From Planococcus antarcticus DSM 14505 (GTDB lineage Bacteria; Bacillota; Bacilli; Bacillales_A; Planococcaceae), in assembly GCF_001687565.2 (NCBI RefSeq), contig NZ_CP016534.2, positions 2,794,501 to 2,858,500 on the forward strand: a DNA stretch of 64,000 nt, in the 5' to 3' direction. Under the pieces are notes generated by a model that was given only the letters and a program-made list of their open reading frames with translations, was not told the DNA's origin and made no database searches. The translations under genes were made by a program, and so were the position numbers. Of the stretch, positions 32,878 through 42,134 are shown one piece after another (the first letter of the stretch is position 1; each line of letters starts with the position of its first letter).

Positions 32878-35800
32878 CTAAACCCCAACCGCCAACACCT
32901 CATCCAGAATCTCTCTAAACAATTCCTCTTCCACTGCCGCTTCAATAAACTGCTCGCCGCCGTCCTTGTTGAACAGCTTACTGAGAAGTTTTTTGGCTCG
33001 CAGAGATTGGCCATCTATCATGGCAGCACGAGCAAGTTCGTAATCAGTCGGTAAGTAATCGGGGGCGTCTTCTTGGAGCGCAAGCAGTCGCGTGGTCGCT
33101 GCTTCACTATCGCCCATCGTGATGTCACTCATGGCAAGCGACAAACGGATCCATTCGTTGACCCGCAACTCTTCAGGCAGAAGGCTTTCAAAGCGTTCTA
33201 CTTTTTTCGGCCGATGCTCAGCCAGCAGGTGCAGCAAGTGGACATAACTTTCGCTGTGATACGGATTCAAAGCAATCGCCTGCTCGTAATATAATTCGGC
33301 TTGATGGATGTCTTCTTGAATAGCGGCCATATCGCCTTGCCATAAAACAATTTCAAAGTCAGACGGCTCCTCTTTATGGAGGTCTTGTGCTTGCCGAACA
33401 GCTCTTTTTAGCAACTTTTCGGACTGCTTGTTATTGGCTTGTTGCAACGTTGCCTGAAGCAAAGCCTTCGCCGCACCAAAATGTCCGGTGCGCTTGACGA
33501 ACGGCGCCAACTCGTCGGCGGCTTCTTGTGCCATGCCGCGATTTATAAAGAACTCGGCAAGATGCAACACCGGCACTTCGCTGTCTTTGAATTTTTTCGC
33601 CGCGTCCCTGTAAAGCGCAATGGCGTTGGAGAACATCATTATGTGCCGTGATTTTTCGCGCAGTTTTCTGAAAAACCCTGTTGGTTCTGACTCACCTTGC
33701 TCATCCAGCCATTCAGTCAAATGATCGGCGCTGTAGGTTTCAGCCATTGCCAGCTCTTCGCCTTTCAACCGTTTTTTCAAGCGCTTATGAAGATCGCGGC
33801 TTTTACGCATGTCTACCAGCAAACGGACGTATTCTGCATAAAATCCTTCTTCGTCCGGGTGTTCGGTAATTAGCTCTTCCAGCATTCCGACTGCCCGCTC
33901 TAACTCGCCTTGCCGCACAGAAAATTGCATATGCTGATAACGCGAAGGCAGCGCTCCGTTGACTGCTTTTGCCCGGAGGAATAAAGACTCGGCTTCCGCC
34001 ACGTCGCCTTTTTTCTCCGCCATATGTGCCTCGGCCGACAACAGCCATTCTTCCGGCACCTGCGCTGACACTTTCTGCAGCGCGCCCGCCACAGCAGCCA
34101 TCTGTGTTTCATTGTCCACCAGTTCAAATAACTCAGCCAAATCAAGCGGTAACGGCTCGTTTTCCAGCACATGTAAAGCCGCCGTAAATGCCTTGCCCTT
34201 GTCTTCCAGCGCAAGATGAGTCCGCATCAGCCCTTCATGAGATGCTGTAAACCCAGCATCCCTTTCAGCACTTTCTGTATAATGAACAAGAGCTTTGTCC
34301 CATTTCCCTGCTTGCTCGGCAAGCAGCCCCAAATTGTAATGAGCCAAATATAGGCCATTCATTTCCACCGCCTGGCTGTACAGGATTGCTGCAAAGCGCT
34401 GATGGTCCTCGAGTTCATACAAACTCGCTTCGTAGCACAGCAGTAGCGGATCCGCAGCGTTCGAGCGCAATCGCTTGAACGTGTCCAATAAACGGCCGCG
34501 GAACTGCGGCGCTTCGCCGAACTCCGCATATTGCTCAGCCATTTCATGGAGATCAAGTGTTTCCCGTATCATGCCGTTTTCCAACAGATCTAGTGCCAAT
34601 ACTTTGCCAGCGTCGTCCAGCGCTTCTTGCCACAGCATTGCCGCCGTTCGGACAACATAATCCGTGTCTCCAGATTCCGCATGATGCATGACCCACTCCC
34701 TCACGTCCTGGATCTTCTGCTGCTTGAGCAGCGCATGGGCGATGTGCGTCACCGTAAACAAGTCGGACGGATCCAGCTCGAACGATTTGCGGTATTCCGC
34801 TTCCGCTTCTTTGTACTGTTCCTGCTCCATAGCGATATGCCCCAAATACTGATGCAGCAAATCGGTCGTCCCGCAATTGTCGATACCGGCACGGATAACC
34901 GTTTCTGCTTGCTGCCATTCTTTCGCTTCTAAGTGAATTTCAGCAATCCGCAAATACGTGTAAGGTTCCTTAGAGTCAATGTCCCGTGCCCGTTCAAATG
35001 TCGCGATGGCCTCTTTTTCCTCACCAAGCACAAGCAAACAGCGACCAATTTCATAAATGAAATAGCCGTCTTCTGGCTGCTCCGCCGACAGCTCGCGAAA
35101 ACGCGCCAGCGCTTTTTCGTAGGCACCCGATTCGTATTGAATCAGGCTGTGCGTGATCCGGGCAAAGACATCCGACGGCTCCTGCTCGAGCGCGATACTC
35201 GACCATTTGTAGGCCTGATAAGTTTTGCCAGTTTCCAAGTAGCAGCGCGCCAGATGGCTATACGCCATCGGCTGGTAATGGTCCAGCTCGATCGACCGCT
35301 TCAAGAGCGGCACGGCTTTTTGGTGTTCGCTGCGGCTCATCAAAATCGCCGCTTTCAAGAACAGCGCATACGGAGAGTTCTTTTCCTTAACGCGCGCCAA
35401 GTTTTCGAGCGCTTGTGCCGCTTCTTCTTTCTGGTAATGCATATGCGCCGCCAGCAGCGCCACTTCGGCATCTTCTGCCCCCAGATCCTTATAAAGCTTT
35501 TCGAGCCACATCGGATGAAGCGCCTTGGCTTCTTCTGAAAACTGGGTAACGAGCCCGACCACTGCGCCGTAGCGCTCGTCCGGATGCGCTTTCAAAAAGT
35601 CGACCGCCAAGGTTTTCTCTTTGGTCTTTTCTTCCAGGCTCCAGATGGCGAACAATTCATGGAAGAAATCATGTTGTTTGCTGTCCAATAAAGCCAATAA
35701 TCCTAGCTGTTCGGGAGTCACGAACATCATGCTCAACGAATCGCTTAATTTATAAGTGTCCGCAACATCTTGATAAGACAATAAAAACGGACCAAGGTCA

Positions 35801-37038
35801 TTCGGATCCTGGATGATCAGCGCTTGCAGCCGGTCGTCATAGCCGATTACCACCTGGACATGCGCGCTGTTTTCGATCATCATGCTGAGCAGCACCGGAA
35901 CATTGGCATCGATCAGCTGCTTGTAAATGTCAATCGTCCCTTTGAAATAACGTGCCGTGAAGCCAAGCGATTCCATGTATTGCATGGTTTTCTGCAGGTC
36001 TGATCCCGTCACGTCAAAGACATGCTCCGCGATTTCGTCCTGCCCTTTTTCCATACCATAAGCTTCCAACATCAACGCGAGCGACGCCGGGACGCAATAA
36101 TTGAGCTTCTGGATGTTTGGCGTCAACCGCAACTCGCGGCGCTTGGCGTCTTGCCGGATTTCGCCTTTGCCATAGACTGTTTGTCCAAGCTGTTTGTCGT
36201 GCATGCCGACCCAAGCCGCCAGCTCTTCCCAGCGCTCGAGTTTGTATAAACATTCTGCCGTTATGTGGATCCAGGCCGGACGAAAGACATGGTATGGATT
36301 TTCTTCATTATAGTGTGCCATTCCAGCGAGAGTTTTTTCGTAATGTCCTAGGAAAAACGACGTTCGGATAATGTCCGCACGAAAAGTCCAGTTGCTGGAT
36401 TCCAGCTCCTGGCCCTTTTCAAGAACAGCCAGCGACTCCTTTTGCTGGCCGGTCATCGCCAGCACATCTGCATACAACAGCCGCACATAGTCGCTGCGCT
36501 CGGTTACGGTATCGCACAGTTCCTTTTCCAGCACCTGCTCCGCTTCTTGCCATTCACCGCTATGAATAAAATAATAGCCCTCGAGATCCGGCCAGACAAA
36601 GCCTTTCAGCTCTGCGTAACGGCCGAGCTGCGCTTTCGCCTCCGGCAGCCGGTTTAGCTGTGCGAACACGCGCAACAGCAATTGATGCGCCGAAGCCAGC
36701 TCTTCTGCCGAGTCGTTGCCGGACGAAATCCCCTGAAGCCTGCCGACCATGCGTTCTTCCGCTTCCAGGCTGCGCCCCGTTTCCAAGAGGCGCGCGCATT
36801 GCCACGTAAAAGTTCGCAACGTCCCGAAACGTTTATGTGCCTGCGTCGCCAGCAAATGGCTGTACGTATATAAATCCGCTTGATCCGTCAAACGGATCAA
36901 GCGGTAAAAATCATCTTCTGTCTTTAATTCCCCAAGAAATCTGCGCAATCCCTCAATCGAACGCTCTGCCCATAACTGGTGAATTGCCTCGACTGCCTGT
37001 TGCGCTGTCTTTATCTCTGTCGCTGTCATTTCTACCAT
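32878..37038 (-). CDS. Giant TPR protein with embedded C39-like peptidase domain
   Basis: A 1386-residue cytoplasmic protein. Residues 1-295 and 480-1380 are built of TPR-type helical hairpins (for example YSHLARCYLETGKTYQAYKW, GRCLLVLGEEKEAIATFERA). Between them, about residues 305-445, lies a papain-like C39 domain: Cys in KLNYCVPASLALMLEAYG, His in NSAHVQVVIGYDD and Asp/Asn in IQDPNDLGPF. C39 domains trim leader peptides in bacteriocin exporters, but there is no transporter or precursor here, so the substrate is unknown; TPRs probably hold partners. There is no signal peptide. AGGAGAGG lies upstream of ATG 37038. It is the longest gene in the window and appears monocistronic. Confidence 0.85.
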   Translation of the reverse strand: MVEMTATEIKTAQQAVEAIHQLWAERSIEGLRRFLGELKTEDDFYRLIRLTDQADLYTYSHLLATQAHKRFGTLRTFTWQCARLLETGRSLEAEERMVGRLQGISSGNDSAEELASAHQLLLRVFAQLNRLPEAKAQLGRYAELKGFVWPDLEGYYFIHSGEWQEAEQVLEKELCDTVTERSDYVRLLYADVLAMTGQQKESLAVLEKGQELESSNWTFRADIIRTSFFLGHYEKTLAGMAHYNEENPYHVFRPAWIHITAECLYKLERWEELAAWVGMHDKQLGQTVYGKGEIRQDAKRRELRLTPNIQKLNYCVPASLALMLEAYGMEKGQDEIAEHVFDVTGSDLQKTMQYMESLGFTARYFKGTIDIYKQLIDANVPVLLSMMIENSAHVQVVIGYDDRLQALIIQDPNDLGPFLLSYQDVADTYKLSDSLSMMFVTPEQLGLLALLDSKQHDFFHELFAIWSLEEKTKEKTLAVDFLKAHPDERYGAVVGLVTQFSEEAKALHPMWLEKLYKDLGAEDAEVALLAAHMHYQKEEAAQALENLARVKEKNSPYALFLKAAILMSRSEHQKAVPLLKRSIELDHYQPMAYSHLARCYLETGKTYQAYKWSSIALEQEPSDVFARITHSLIQYESGAYEKALARFRELSAEQPEDGYFIYEIGRCLLVLGEEKEAIATFERARDIDSKEPYTYLRIAEIHLEAKEWQQAETVIRAGIDNCGTTDLLHQYLGHIAMEQEQYKEAEAEYRKSFELDPSDLFTVTHIAHALLKQQKIQDVREWVMHHAESGDTDYVVRTAAMLWQEALDDAGKVLALDLLENGMIRETLDLHEMAEQYAEFGEAPQFRGRLLDTFKRLRSNAADPLLLCYEASLYELEDHQRFAAILYSQAVEMNGLYLAHYNLGLLAEQAGKWDKALVHYTESAERDAGFTASHEGLMRTHLALEDKGKAFTAALHVLENEPLPLDLAELFELVDNETQMAAVAGALQKVSAQVPEEWLLSAEAHMAEKKGDVAEAESLFLRAKAVNGALPSRYQHMQFSVRQGELERAVGMLEELITEHPDEEGFYAEYVRLLVDMRKSRDLHKRLKKRLKGEELAMAETYSADHLTEWLDEQGESEPTGFFRKLREKSRHIMMFSNAIALYRDAAKKFKDSEVPVLHLAEFFINRGMAQEAADELAPFVKRTGHFGAAKALLQATLQQANNKQSEKLLKRAVRQAQDLHKEEPSDFEIVLWQGDMAAIQEDIHQAELYYEQAIALNPYHSESYVHLLHLLAEHRPKKVERFESLLPEELRVNEWIRLSLAMSDITMGDSEAATTRLLALQEDAPDYLPTDYELARAAMIDGQSLRAKKLLSKLFNKDGGEQFIEAAVEEELFREILDEVLAVGV

Positions 37039-37191
37039 TCCCGCCTCTCCTATGTCCCATATAAATGTGGTTGATTTATTATATAGTGGGAAATTATAGC
37101 ATGCAATACAATTTTAGGCGTGATTGATTTTTAGTTGAGTTTGTCCCAGAGCCTCTGACTTTACTATACGCTCGCTTTCAACTAACATGAA

Positions 37192-37232
37192 AAAACCGTT
37201 GCCTCTTCGATGATTGAAGAGGCAGCGGTTTT
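37192..37232 (-). terminator. Terminator of the second VanZ-like gene
   Basis: Stem AAAACCGTTGCCTCTTC / GAAGAGGCAGCGGTTTT (one mismatch). Confidence 0.85.
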
Positions 37233-37244
37233 ATTTCGTACGGA

Positions 37245-37721
37245 TCACCGCGGCTTGTCATCCGCTAAAACACCGGCGATTTTCTGCACCGTTTTCCAAA
37301 AGGCGGGGCTCAGTCCTCCCTGCTCCTTGACGTAAATACTCAAGCGGTAGGCGAGATAAACGCCGCCTATATCAATCAAAACATCGGATATTCTCCCACT
37401 TCTTTCAAAAAACAGTTGCAGGACTTCGGTAAAGAAAGCAAACAAGCTGCACAGAATGATGGCCTTGCCGTCGTCGTTGATGGTCTTGGCCACTATCAGA
37501 AACAGGATGCCAAAAGACAAGGCATGCCCGATTTTTTGGAATACATAGGTTTTGCTGTCCAGGTGGATGTCACTGGTGATGAACAGATCTGACAAGTCCG
37601 GAAATAGGCGAATGTGGAAATCTATTTCCTGAGCAAATAACAAGGACTGGAAATTGTAGTTGTTGGTTGCCAGCAGGATGCAAAGTCCCCATAGGATGAC
37701 CGGTATATACTTAGTTTTCAA
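37245..37721 (-). CDS. VanZ-like family membrane protein (second copy)
   Basis: A 158-residue protein with four hydrophobic segments. VanZ-type landmarks are QKIGHALSFGILFLIVAK in the middle and TEVLQLFFERSGRISDVLIDIGGVYL, matching the EFHQLF..GR..e.rDvliD pattern of the family. It is strongly diverged from the copy at 3125. The start is TTG with GAAGGGAAG upstream. Function is unknown; in Gram-positives these proteins often sit in envelope gene contexts. Confidence 0.78.
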   Translation of the reverse strand: MKTKYIPVILWGLCILLATNNYNFQSLLFAQEIDFHIRLFPDLSDLFITSDIHLDSKTYVFQKIGHALSFGILFLIVAKTINDDGKAIILCSLFAFFTEVLQLFFERSGRISDVLIDIGGVYLAYRLSIYVKEQGGLSPAFWKTVQKIAGVLADDKPR

Positions 37722-37992
37722 AACGCTCTTCCCTTCAAATTACGGCTGTGTGTGGATTAGTAGACTTTTTTCTCAAGTTGCTTCTCTCGCTTTGGGCATG
37801 GCTTATGCATGAAACCAGGCAAAAGACGCCTGTCTTCCTGCTTCGCCCTCTTTGGCGTGTGGAAAATTTATGGGGAGATTTTCGTTGAATCTATCAAAAT
37901 TATGTAATTTGAGGAGCTTATGCTTTAATTGCATGAAACTTCCGGTCGATTCTCTTTGCTTATTATAAGTCGGGTGATTACAAATGACTAGT

Positions 37993-38015
37993 GAATTGTT
38001 TGGGTGCCTGGCACC
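37993..38015. repeat. TGCCTGGCA palindromic repeat, half copy
   Basis: GAATTGTTTGGGTGCCTGGCACC: left arm and centre of the family palindrome. The right arm is missing and array F starts about 10 bp later. Confidence 0.7.
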
Positions 38016-38024
38016 GTTCTCAAA

Positions 38025-38132
38025 CGTGCGTATTTTTGTGCCACCGTGCGTAAACTTTCCTGAACGTGCGTATTTCTCCCTGACCGTGCGTAAACTCGGC
38101 TGAACGTGCGTATTCTATTTTTACCGTGCGTA
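38025..38132 (-). repeat. Phased 20-bp array F with alternating units
   Basis: CGTGCGTA (plus sense) starts at 38025, 38045, 38065, 38085, 38105 and 38125: five steps of exactly 20 bp. Units alternate between AACGTGCGTATT and ACCGTGCGTAA, giving a 40-bp super-period. The remaining bases are unrelated. It is positioned after the terminator of the SEC-C gene (minus direction). Confidence 0.88.
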
Positions 38133-38172
38133 ACGCTGGAATCGACTAGACACTAGACATAGTTTGATCGAA

Positions 38173-38211
38173 AAAACCGGTCGATTCGACTTAGTCGAAC
38201 GGACCGGTTTT
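38173..38211 (-). terminator. Terminator of the SEC-C gene
   Basis: AAAACCGGTCGATTCGAC pairs with GTCGAACGGACCGGTTTT (one mismatch). T-run on the minus side. Confidence 0.85.
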
Positions 38212-38226
38212 CGGTCATACTATTTT

Positions 38227-39642
38227 TCAAGCGCCACAGCACTTTTTATGCTTTTTCCCGCTGCCACAGGGACATGGATCGTTGCGGCCGACTTTGTCAC
38301 TGGCGCACCCAATTTCATAAGGCACGGTTGGCAATGGCATCAAGGCTTCTCGCTCAAATAATTCAGCCGGCTGTTTGCCTCGGTTGGCCCAGTGCCGAGA
38401 ATGGTTGGCGAAATTTGAATACAGGCCGACCAACTCGTTCAATTCTCGCTCGCTGTTCATTCCGCTAAGTTCGATCAATATCTGCGCCGCGTGAGTTGTA
38501 GCTGTCTCGACTTGCATAACTAACGAAACTTCTTTTAAAGCTTGCTCCAAACTGACCGGTTTCAATGAATGAAAATGAGGTGCTAGTTTCCGGTACAATG
38601 CCTGATAGGCAGGAGTCGGCTCGATATACAATTCATCCACATACCGCAGCAACTCTTCTTTGCCTGGAATGTACCAGTCTTTGCCGGCACCATTTTCTTC
38701 AATAAAGGCCTTGGCATCTGCTTCCACAACACTTTGATGAATAAAGCTCAAACCACTCTGTCTAACTTGGGACTGCTCCATCCGTTTTTTCCAATCTGCC
38801 TCAGTCATGACTCTGTAAGCATCGCCACTTCTAATATACATTTTGGGATTTTGCCGGTTGAAAATCTCCAATACTTTATCGAGTGGCACAACACCGTACA
38901 GATGGGTGCAAGCCTTGACATATTGCCAGAATAGCTCTGCATCAAAATCTGGAGGTAGCGCTCCCCATTGTGTGTCTTCTTCGACTGGCAAGTATTTATC
39001 CGATAGCACCTGATGGTTCACGTGATCGATTTTATTCCATTCCGTTTTTTTGATTTTCTGGTGGGACAGAGAACTATTGATGCGAGCCCGGTTATAAGGG
39101 TCGAAATGCTGTTCTTTGCTCCACCACAACATGTGTTCAAAATCAGGATGCGTCTCGTCCGCAAGCACGGAAAGCAAATGCTCAAATCCCGGAACTCCCC
39201 CGGCATCTTCCGGTGGCGCGTCACCCGCTCCGTCCAAAACTGCCGGATAACCGAAATGATAATCATCCACCGTTTCCTCTAAGTAGATCGCAAACTGCCA
39301 ATCGTCACCAAAATCATACGTATAGGAAAGGCTGCCGTATTTTTCTAGAAAACCATCAATCTTTAAGGTCTGCGGTTTCCGGACCGTTTGCCCGCTGGCG
39401 CCTTTTTTTCTTTTCTTGAACGCTTCGTAGATCTCAGGCTCGTTGGTAACTAGCATATTTTCTTCTGGCAAGCGGAACTCATGGACATGCAAAGGCCAAT
39501 CCATGTACTCGCTTTGAAAATTCGTCACTTGCTGTATTACGGCATGCAGACGCTGAAACGTCACATCGGCCGGCAGCATGACACGTCGCCATACCGGCGG
39601 CTCGAGTCCAATCATCTCTACTTTCAACTTATATGCTTTCAT
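38227..39642 (-). CDS. pRiA4b ORF-3-like protein with C-terminal SEC-C metal-binding motif
   Basis: A 471-residue protein. The N-terminal 190 residues match the PRiA4_ORF3 / IS1096 passenger-like family ([61 protein letters not shown]). A middle region of about 230 residues is helical and unassigned. The extreme C-terminus is a SEC-C zinc motif, [18 protein letters not shown]. No catalytic activity can be assigned; SEC-C often mediates protein or nucleic-acid contact. GGGTGAGTAG precedes the ATG. Confidence 0.85.
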   Translation of the reverse strand: MKAYKLKVEMIGLEPPVWRRVMLPADVTFQRLHAVIQQVTNFQSEYMDWPLHVHEFRLPEENMLVTNEPEIYEAFKKRKKGASGQTVRKPQTLKIDGFLEKYGSLSYTYDFGDDWQFAIYLEETVDDYHFGYPAVLDGAGDAPPEDAGGVPGFEHLLSVLADETHPDFEHMLWWSKEQHFDPYNRARINSSLSHQKIKKTEWNKIDHVNHQVLSDKYLPVEEDTQWGALPPDFDAELFWQYVKACTHLYGVVPLDKVLEIFNRQNPKMYIRSGDAYRVMTEADWKKRMEQSQVRQSGLSFIHQSVVEADAKAFIEENGAGKDWYIPGKEELLRYVDELYIEPTPAYQALYRKLAPHFHSLKPVSLEQALKEVSLVMQVETATTHAAQILIELSGMNSERELNELVGLYSNFANHSRHWANRGKQPAELFEREALMPLPTVPYEIGCASDKVGRNDPCPCGSGKKHKKCCGA

Positions 39643-39700
39643 CTACTCACCCATTCGTTTTCTTTTCAGCATATCATATATTAGAAAGTGAATTGTGTGA

Positions 39701-39723
39701 GAATTGTGTGGGTGCCAGGCACC
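39701..39723. repeat. TGCCAGGCA palindromic repeat at an SLH stop codon
   Basis: GAATTGTGTGGGTGCCAGGCACC ends one base before the TAG stop (39725-39727) of the SLH gene. The second arm is replaced by coding sequence. An extra AATTGTGTGA precedes it. Confidence 0.75.
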
Positions 39724-39724
39724 A

Positions 39725-40795
39725 CTATTCCACATCTTTTAACTCCGAATAAATCGTCCCGTCCGCTTGGATCCATTTCACTACTGCAAAGCCTTCTACC
39801 ATATAATACTTTCCGCCGTCATTCGTGGTGATTTCCACGGCGTTGGTAAAGGTCCGGTATTCGGTTTCCACCGTTTGATCCACGCCTGTGATGGTGTAAT
39901 ACACCGCTTCCGGATTATGGGCTGCAACAAAGGTTTTGCCGACTCGAACCGGGTAAGCCAGGTGCGCATTGTGATCTGAATACGGATAGCCGATGGCGAA
40001 TTCCTTGTAAGTTTCGTATTCCAGCTCCGGATAGCGCTCTTCCCCGATCTGGGTTTCCCAAACAAATTGATCTTCTCCACCATCAATTCCCGGTACTTTC
40101 ACAAAACGGTCTACACTTTCTCCTCTGCCATTTCGGAGGTAGGTGTAGGTTTTGGTTTTATCCCGCTTGTAGGAGTCGGCAATGGCCGCTGTGTTCTTGA
40201 ATTCCGGCTCTAATGCCCGGGCCAGGAAAGCGGAGAACTGCCCACGCGTCACTTCGAGTTTCGGCTGGAACCTGCCATCCGGATAGCCGATGGCAATGTT
40301 TGCTGCAATCAAGCGTGTGATGGCGTCGTAATAATAGGCCGCGTCCGGCACATCTTTGATGTCATGGAAATAGATAAAATTCAAATCAAAGACACGCTCG
40401 ATAATCAAGGCCATGTCGCCTCGGGAAACCGCTTGACTTGGCCGGTACGTACCGTCTTTGTAGCCGATAATATAACCGGCTCTAGCTGCTTCTGCAATAG
40501 AACCGCTGGCATATTGCCCAGCCGGTACGTCACTGAATGTCGTCTCTTGCTGGGCTTCAGAAAAGCCTTTGACCCGTCCAATCATCACCGCAGCCTCAGC
40601 GCGTGTCACAACACGATCTGGACGGATGGTACCATCTGGATAGCCAGTCACGACACCTTTATCCATCAAATAAGCGATCTCCTCATAAAACGGATGGCTT
40701 TTCTGAAAATCTCCAGCGGCTTGCGCTGTATTTCCTACAGGAAAAATCAGCAATAAAGACAGCACAATAACCGTAAAATTCACTACTTTTTTCAT
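39725..40795 (-). CDS. Exported S-layer homology domain protein (tandem copy 1)
   Basis: A 356-residue secreted protein. Signal peptide (residues 1-26, ending AQAAG) and then three SLH modules (VVTGYPDGTIRPDRVVTRAE; IIGYKDGTYRPSQAVSRGD; IAIGYPDGRFQPKLEVTRGQ) cover residues 35-205 and should anchor it to secondary wall polymer. The C-terminal 150 residues (DQFVWETQIGEERYPELEYETY, YYMVEGFAVVKWIQADGT) form an unknown beta-rich domain. The next gene upstream encodes a paralogue of the same length. GGAGTGTTGAT precedes the ATG. A REP-type palindrome abuts the stop. Confidence 0.9.
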   Translation of the reverse strand: MKKVVNFTVIVLSLLLIFPVGNTAQAAGDFQKSHPFYEEIAYLMDKGVVTGYPDGTIRPDRVVTRAEAAVMIGRVKGFSEAQQETTFSDVPAGQYASGSIAEAARAGYIIGYKDGTYRPSQAVSRGDMALIIERVFDLNFIYFHDIKDVPDAAYYYDAITRLIAANIAIGYPDGRFQPKLEVTRGQFSAFLARALEPEFKNTAAIADSYKRDKTKTYTYLRNGRGESVDRFVKVPGIDGGEDQFVWETQIGEERYPELEYETYKEFAIGYPYSDHNAHLAYPVRVGKTFVAAHNPEAVYYTITGVDQTVETEYRTFTNAVEITTNDGGKYYMVEGFAVVKWIQADGTIYSELKDVE

Positions 40796-40826
40796 ATCAA
40801 CACTCCTTCACTCCCATCAATACCCT

Positions 40827-41888
40827 CTATTTAACACTCATTAACTCACTTTCTACTCGTCCCTCGGCATTAATAGATTTGATGGTCGAAAAGCCTTCTG
40901 CCATGTAATACTTGAAGCCGTCTGGTGTCGTTACTTCCGTAGCGTTCGTGAATGTTTTGTACGCTGTTTTGACGGTTTTATTGACGCCAGTGATTGTGTG
41001 GATGATCGTTTCGTCCCCCAGACCTGCGTTAAAGGTTTTGCCAAGCCGAACGGGATAAACGAGGGCCACGTCGTACTCGGAATACGGATAGCCAAATGCA
41101 AAGAGCCGGTGATTTTCTAGCTCCAGGTACTCGTAGGTATCGCCGTCCACTTTGACCGTCCACATAAATCCGTAAGTTAAACCACCGCGGTCTGCCACAT
41201 CCGCAAAACGGTGAACAGCCGTTGTTCCGTCTGACATGTTATAGGTATAGGCTTTGGTTTTGTCTTTTTGGTAGGAACGCGGGATAACTGCATCATTTTT
41301 AAATTCCGGCTCCAGTGCCCGTGCCAAGAAAGCCGAGAACTGTCCGCGCGTCACGGCAAGACGCGGCCGGAACGTGTTGTCCGGATAGCCGATGGTGATG
41401 TTCGCCGCCAAGACCTTACTGATGGCCTCTGTGTAATAAGCGTTTTGTGGCACATCCGTGAACGACTGGTTGAATGTGAATGCCAGATCAAAGACCCGCT
41501 CCACAATCAACGCCATATCCCCACGGATGATCGGCGCGTTCGGACGAAATGTCCCGTCTCCATATCCTTTCAAGTACCCGGCTTCGGCAGCTTCGGCGAC
41601 ATAGCCGCTGGCATAATGGCCAGCCGGCACGTCACGAAAAGGTGTTGCTTGTTGCGTGCCATCCAAGCCTTTTAACCGGCCAATCATTATGGCAGCCTGA
41701 GCTCGAGTCACTTGTGCATCCGGCCGGACTGTACCATCCGGATAACCCGTAATCACGCCTTTCTCCATTAAATACGTTATTTCCTCATAAAACGGATGAT
41801 TCTCCGGCAAATCCGGTGCGGCAGCGGTAACAGGCAAGACCAAAAACAATGACAGCAGAACGATAAGCACACCCAACAGCTTTTTCAC
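40827..41888 (-). CDS. Exported S-layer homology domain protein (tandem copy 2)
   Basis: A 353-residue paralogue of the adjacent gene with the same organisation: signal peptide ending VTAAAP, three SLH modules (VITGYPDGTVRPDAQVTRAQ; YLKGYGDGTFRPNAPIIRGD; ITIGYPDNTFRPRLAVTRGQ) and the same C-terminal domain (TYEYLELENHRLFAFGYPYS; YYMAEGFSTIKSINAEGRVE). GTG 41888 is chosen because AGGAGGA lies 7-9 nt upstream and its product aligns with the MKK start of copy 1; a further GTG lies within the ribosome binding site. The copies are 31 bp apart on the same strand, a clear tandem duplication, now well diverged. Confidence 0.88.
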   Translation of the reverse strand: MKKLLGVLIVLLSLFLVLPVTAAAPDLPENHPFYEEITYLMEKGVITGYPDGTVRPDAQVTRAQAAIMIGRLKGLDGTQQATPFRDVPAGHYASGYVAEAAEAGYLKGYGDGTFRPNAPIIRGDMALIVERVFDLAFTFNQSFTDVPQNAYYTEAISKVLAANITIGYPDNTFRPRLAVTRGQFSAFLARALEPEFKNDAVIPRSYQKDKTKAYTYNMSDGTTAVHRFADVADRGGLTYGFMWTVKVDGDTYEYLELENHRLFAFGYPYSEYDVALVYPVRLGKTFNAGLGDETIIHTITGVNKTVKTAYKTFTNATEVTTPDGFKYYMAEGFSTIKSINAEGRVESELMSVK

Positions 41889-41985
41889 AATCGTCACTCC
41901 TCCTTTTGTCTAGCTTCTTGCCCTCAGTCTAACAGTTAAAAGTTATGGTTACATCAATTATTTACTAAAAATTCAGATATCTTTT

Positions 41986-42020
41986 GTGGTGCCTGGCACC
42001 CGCACAATTCCCACACAATT
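41986..42020. repeat. TGCCTGGCA palindromic repeat
   Basis: GTGGTGCCTGGCACCCGCACAATT with a second CCCACACAATT behind it, upstream of the HEPN-like gene. Confidence 0.75.
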
Positions 42021-42134
42021 ATAAAGGATCCACCACGACCAAAAAATCGCCAAAAATTCCGACAACAATAGGTGACCCTTTCCACTCAGTTCGTTACAAT
42101 AAGGAGAGAAGCACCTATCCAAGGAGGAAACCCG

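Larger units (their letters stand above)
37722..38226. other. Intergenic region with array F and a REP half-site
   Basis: About 500 bp without a gene. It holds a half-copy of the TGCCTGGCA palindrome (37993-38015), array F (38025-38132) and a terminator (38173-38211). A GC-richer piece with inverted repeats (for example GACGCCTGTC around 37835) lies near 37790-37860. Confidence 0.55.

Noticed and set aside
42072..42134. Upstream extension of the HEPN-like gene
   Set aside because: No ribosome binding site at the upstream ATG, whereas AAGGAGG lies properly before ATG 42135.
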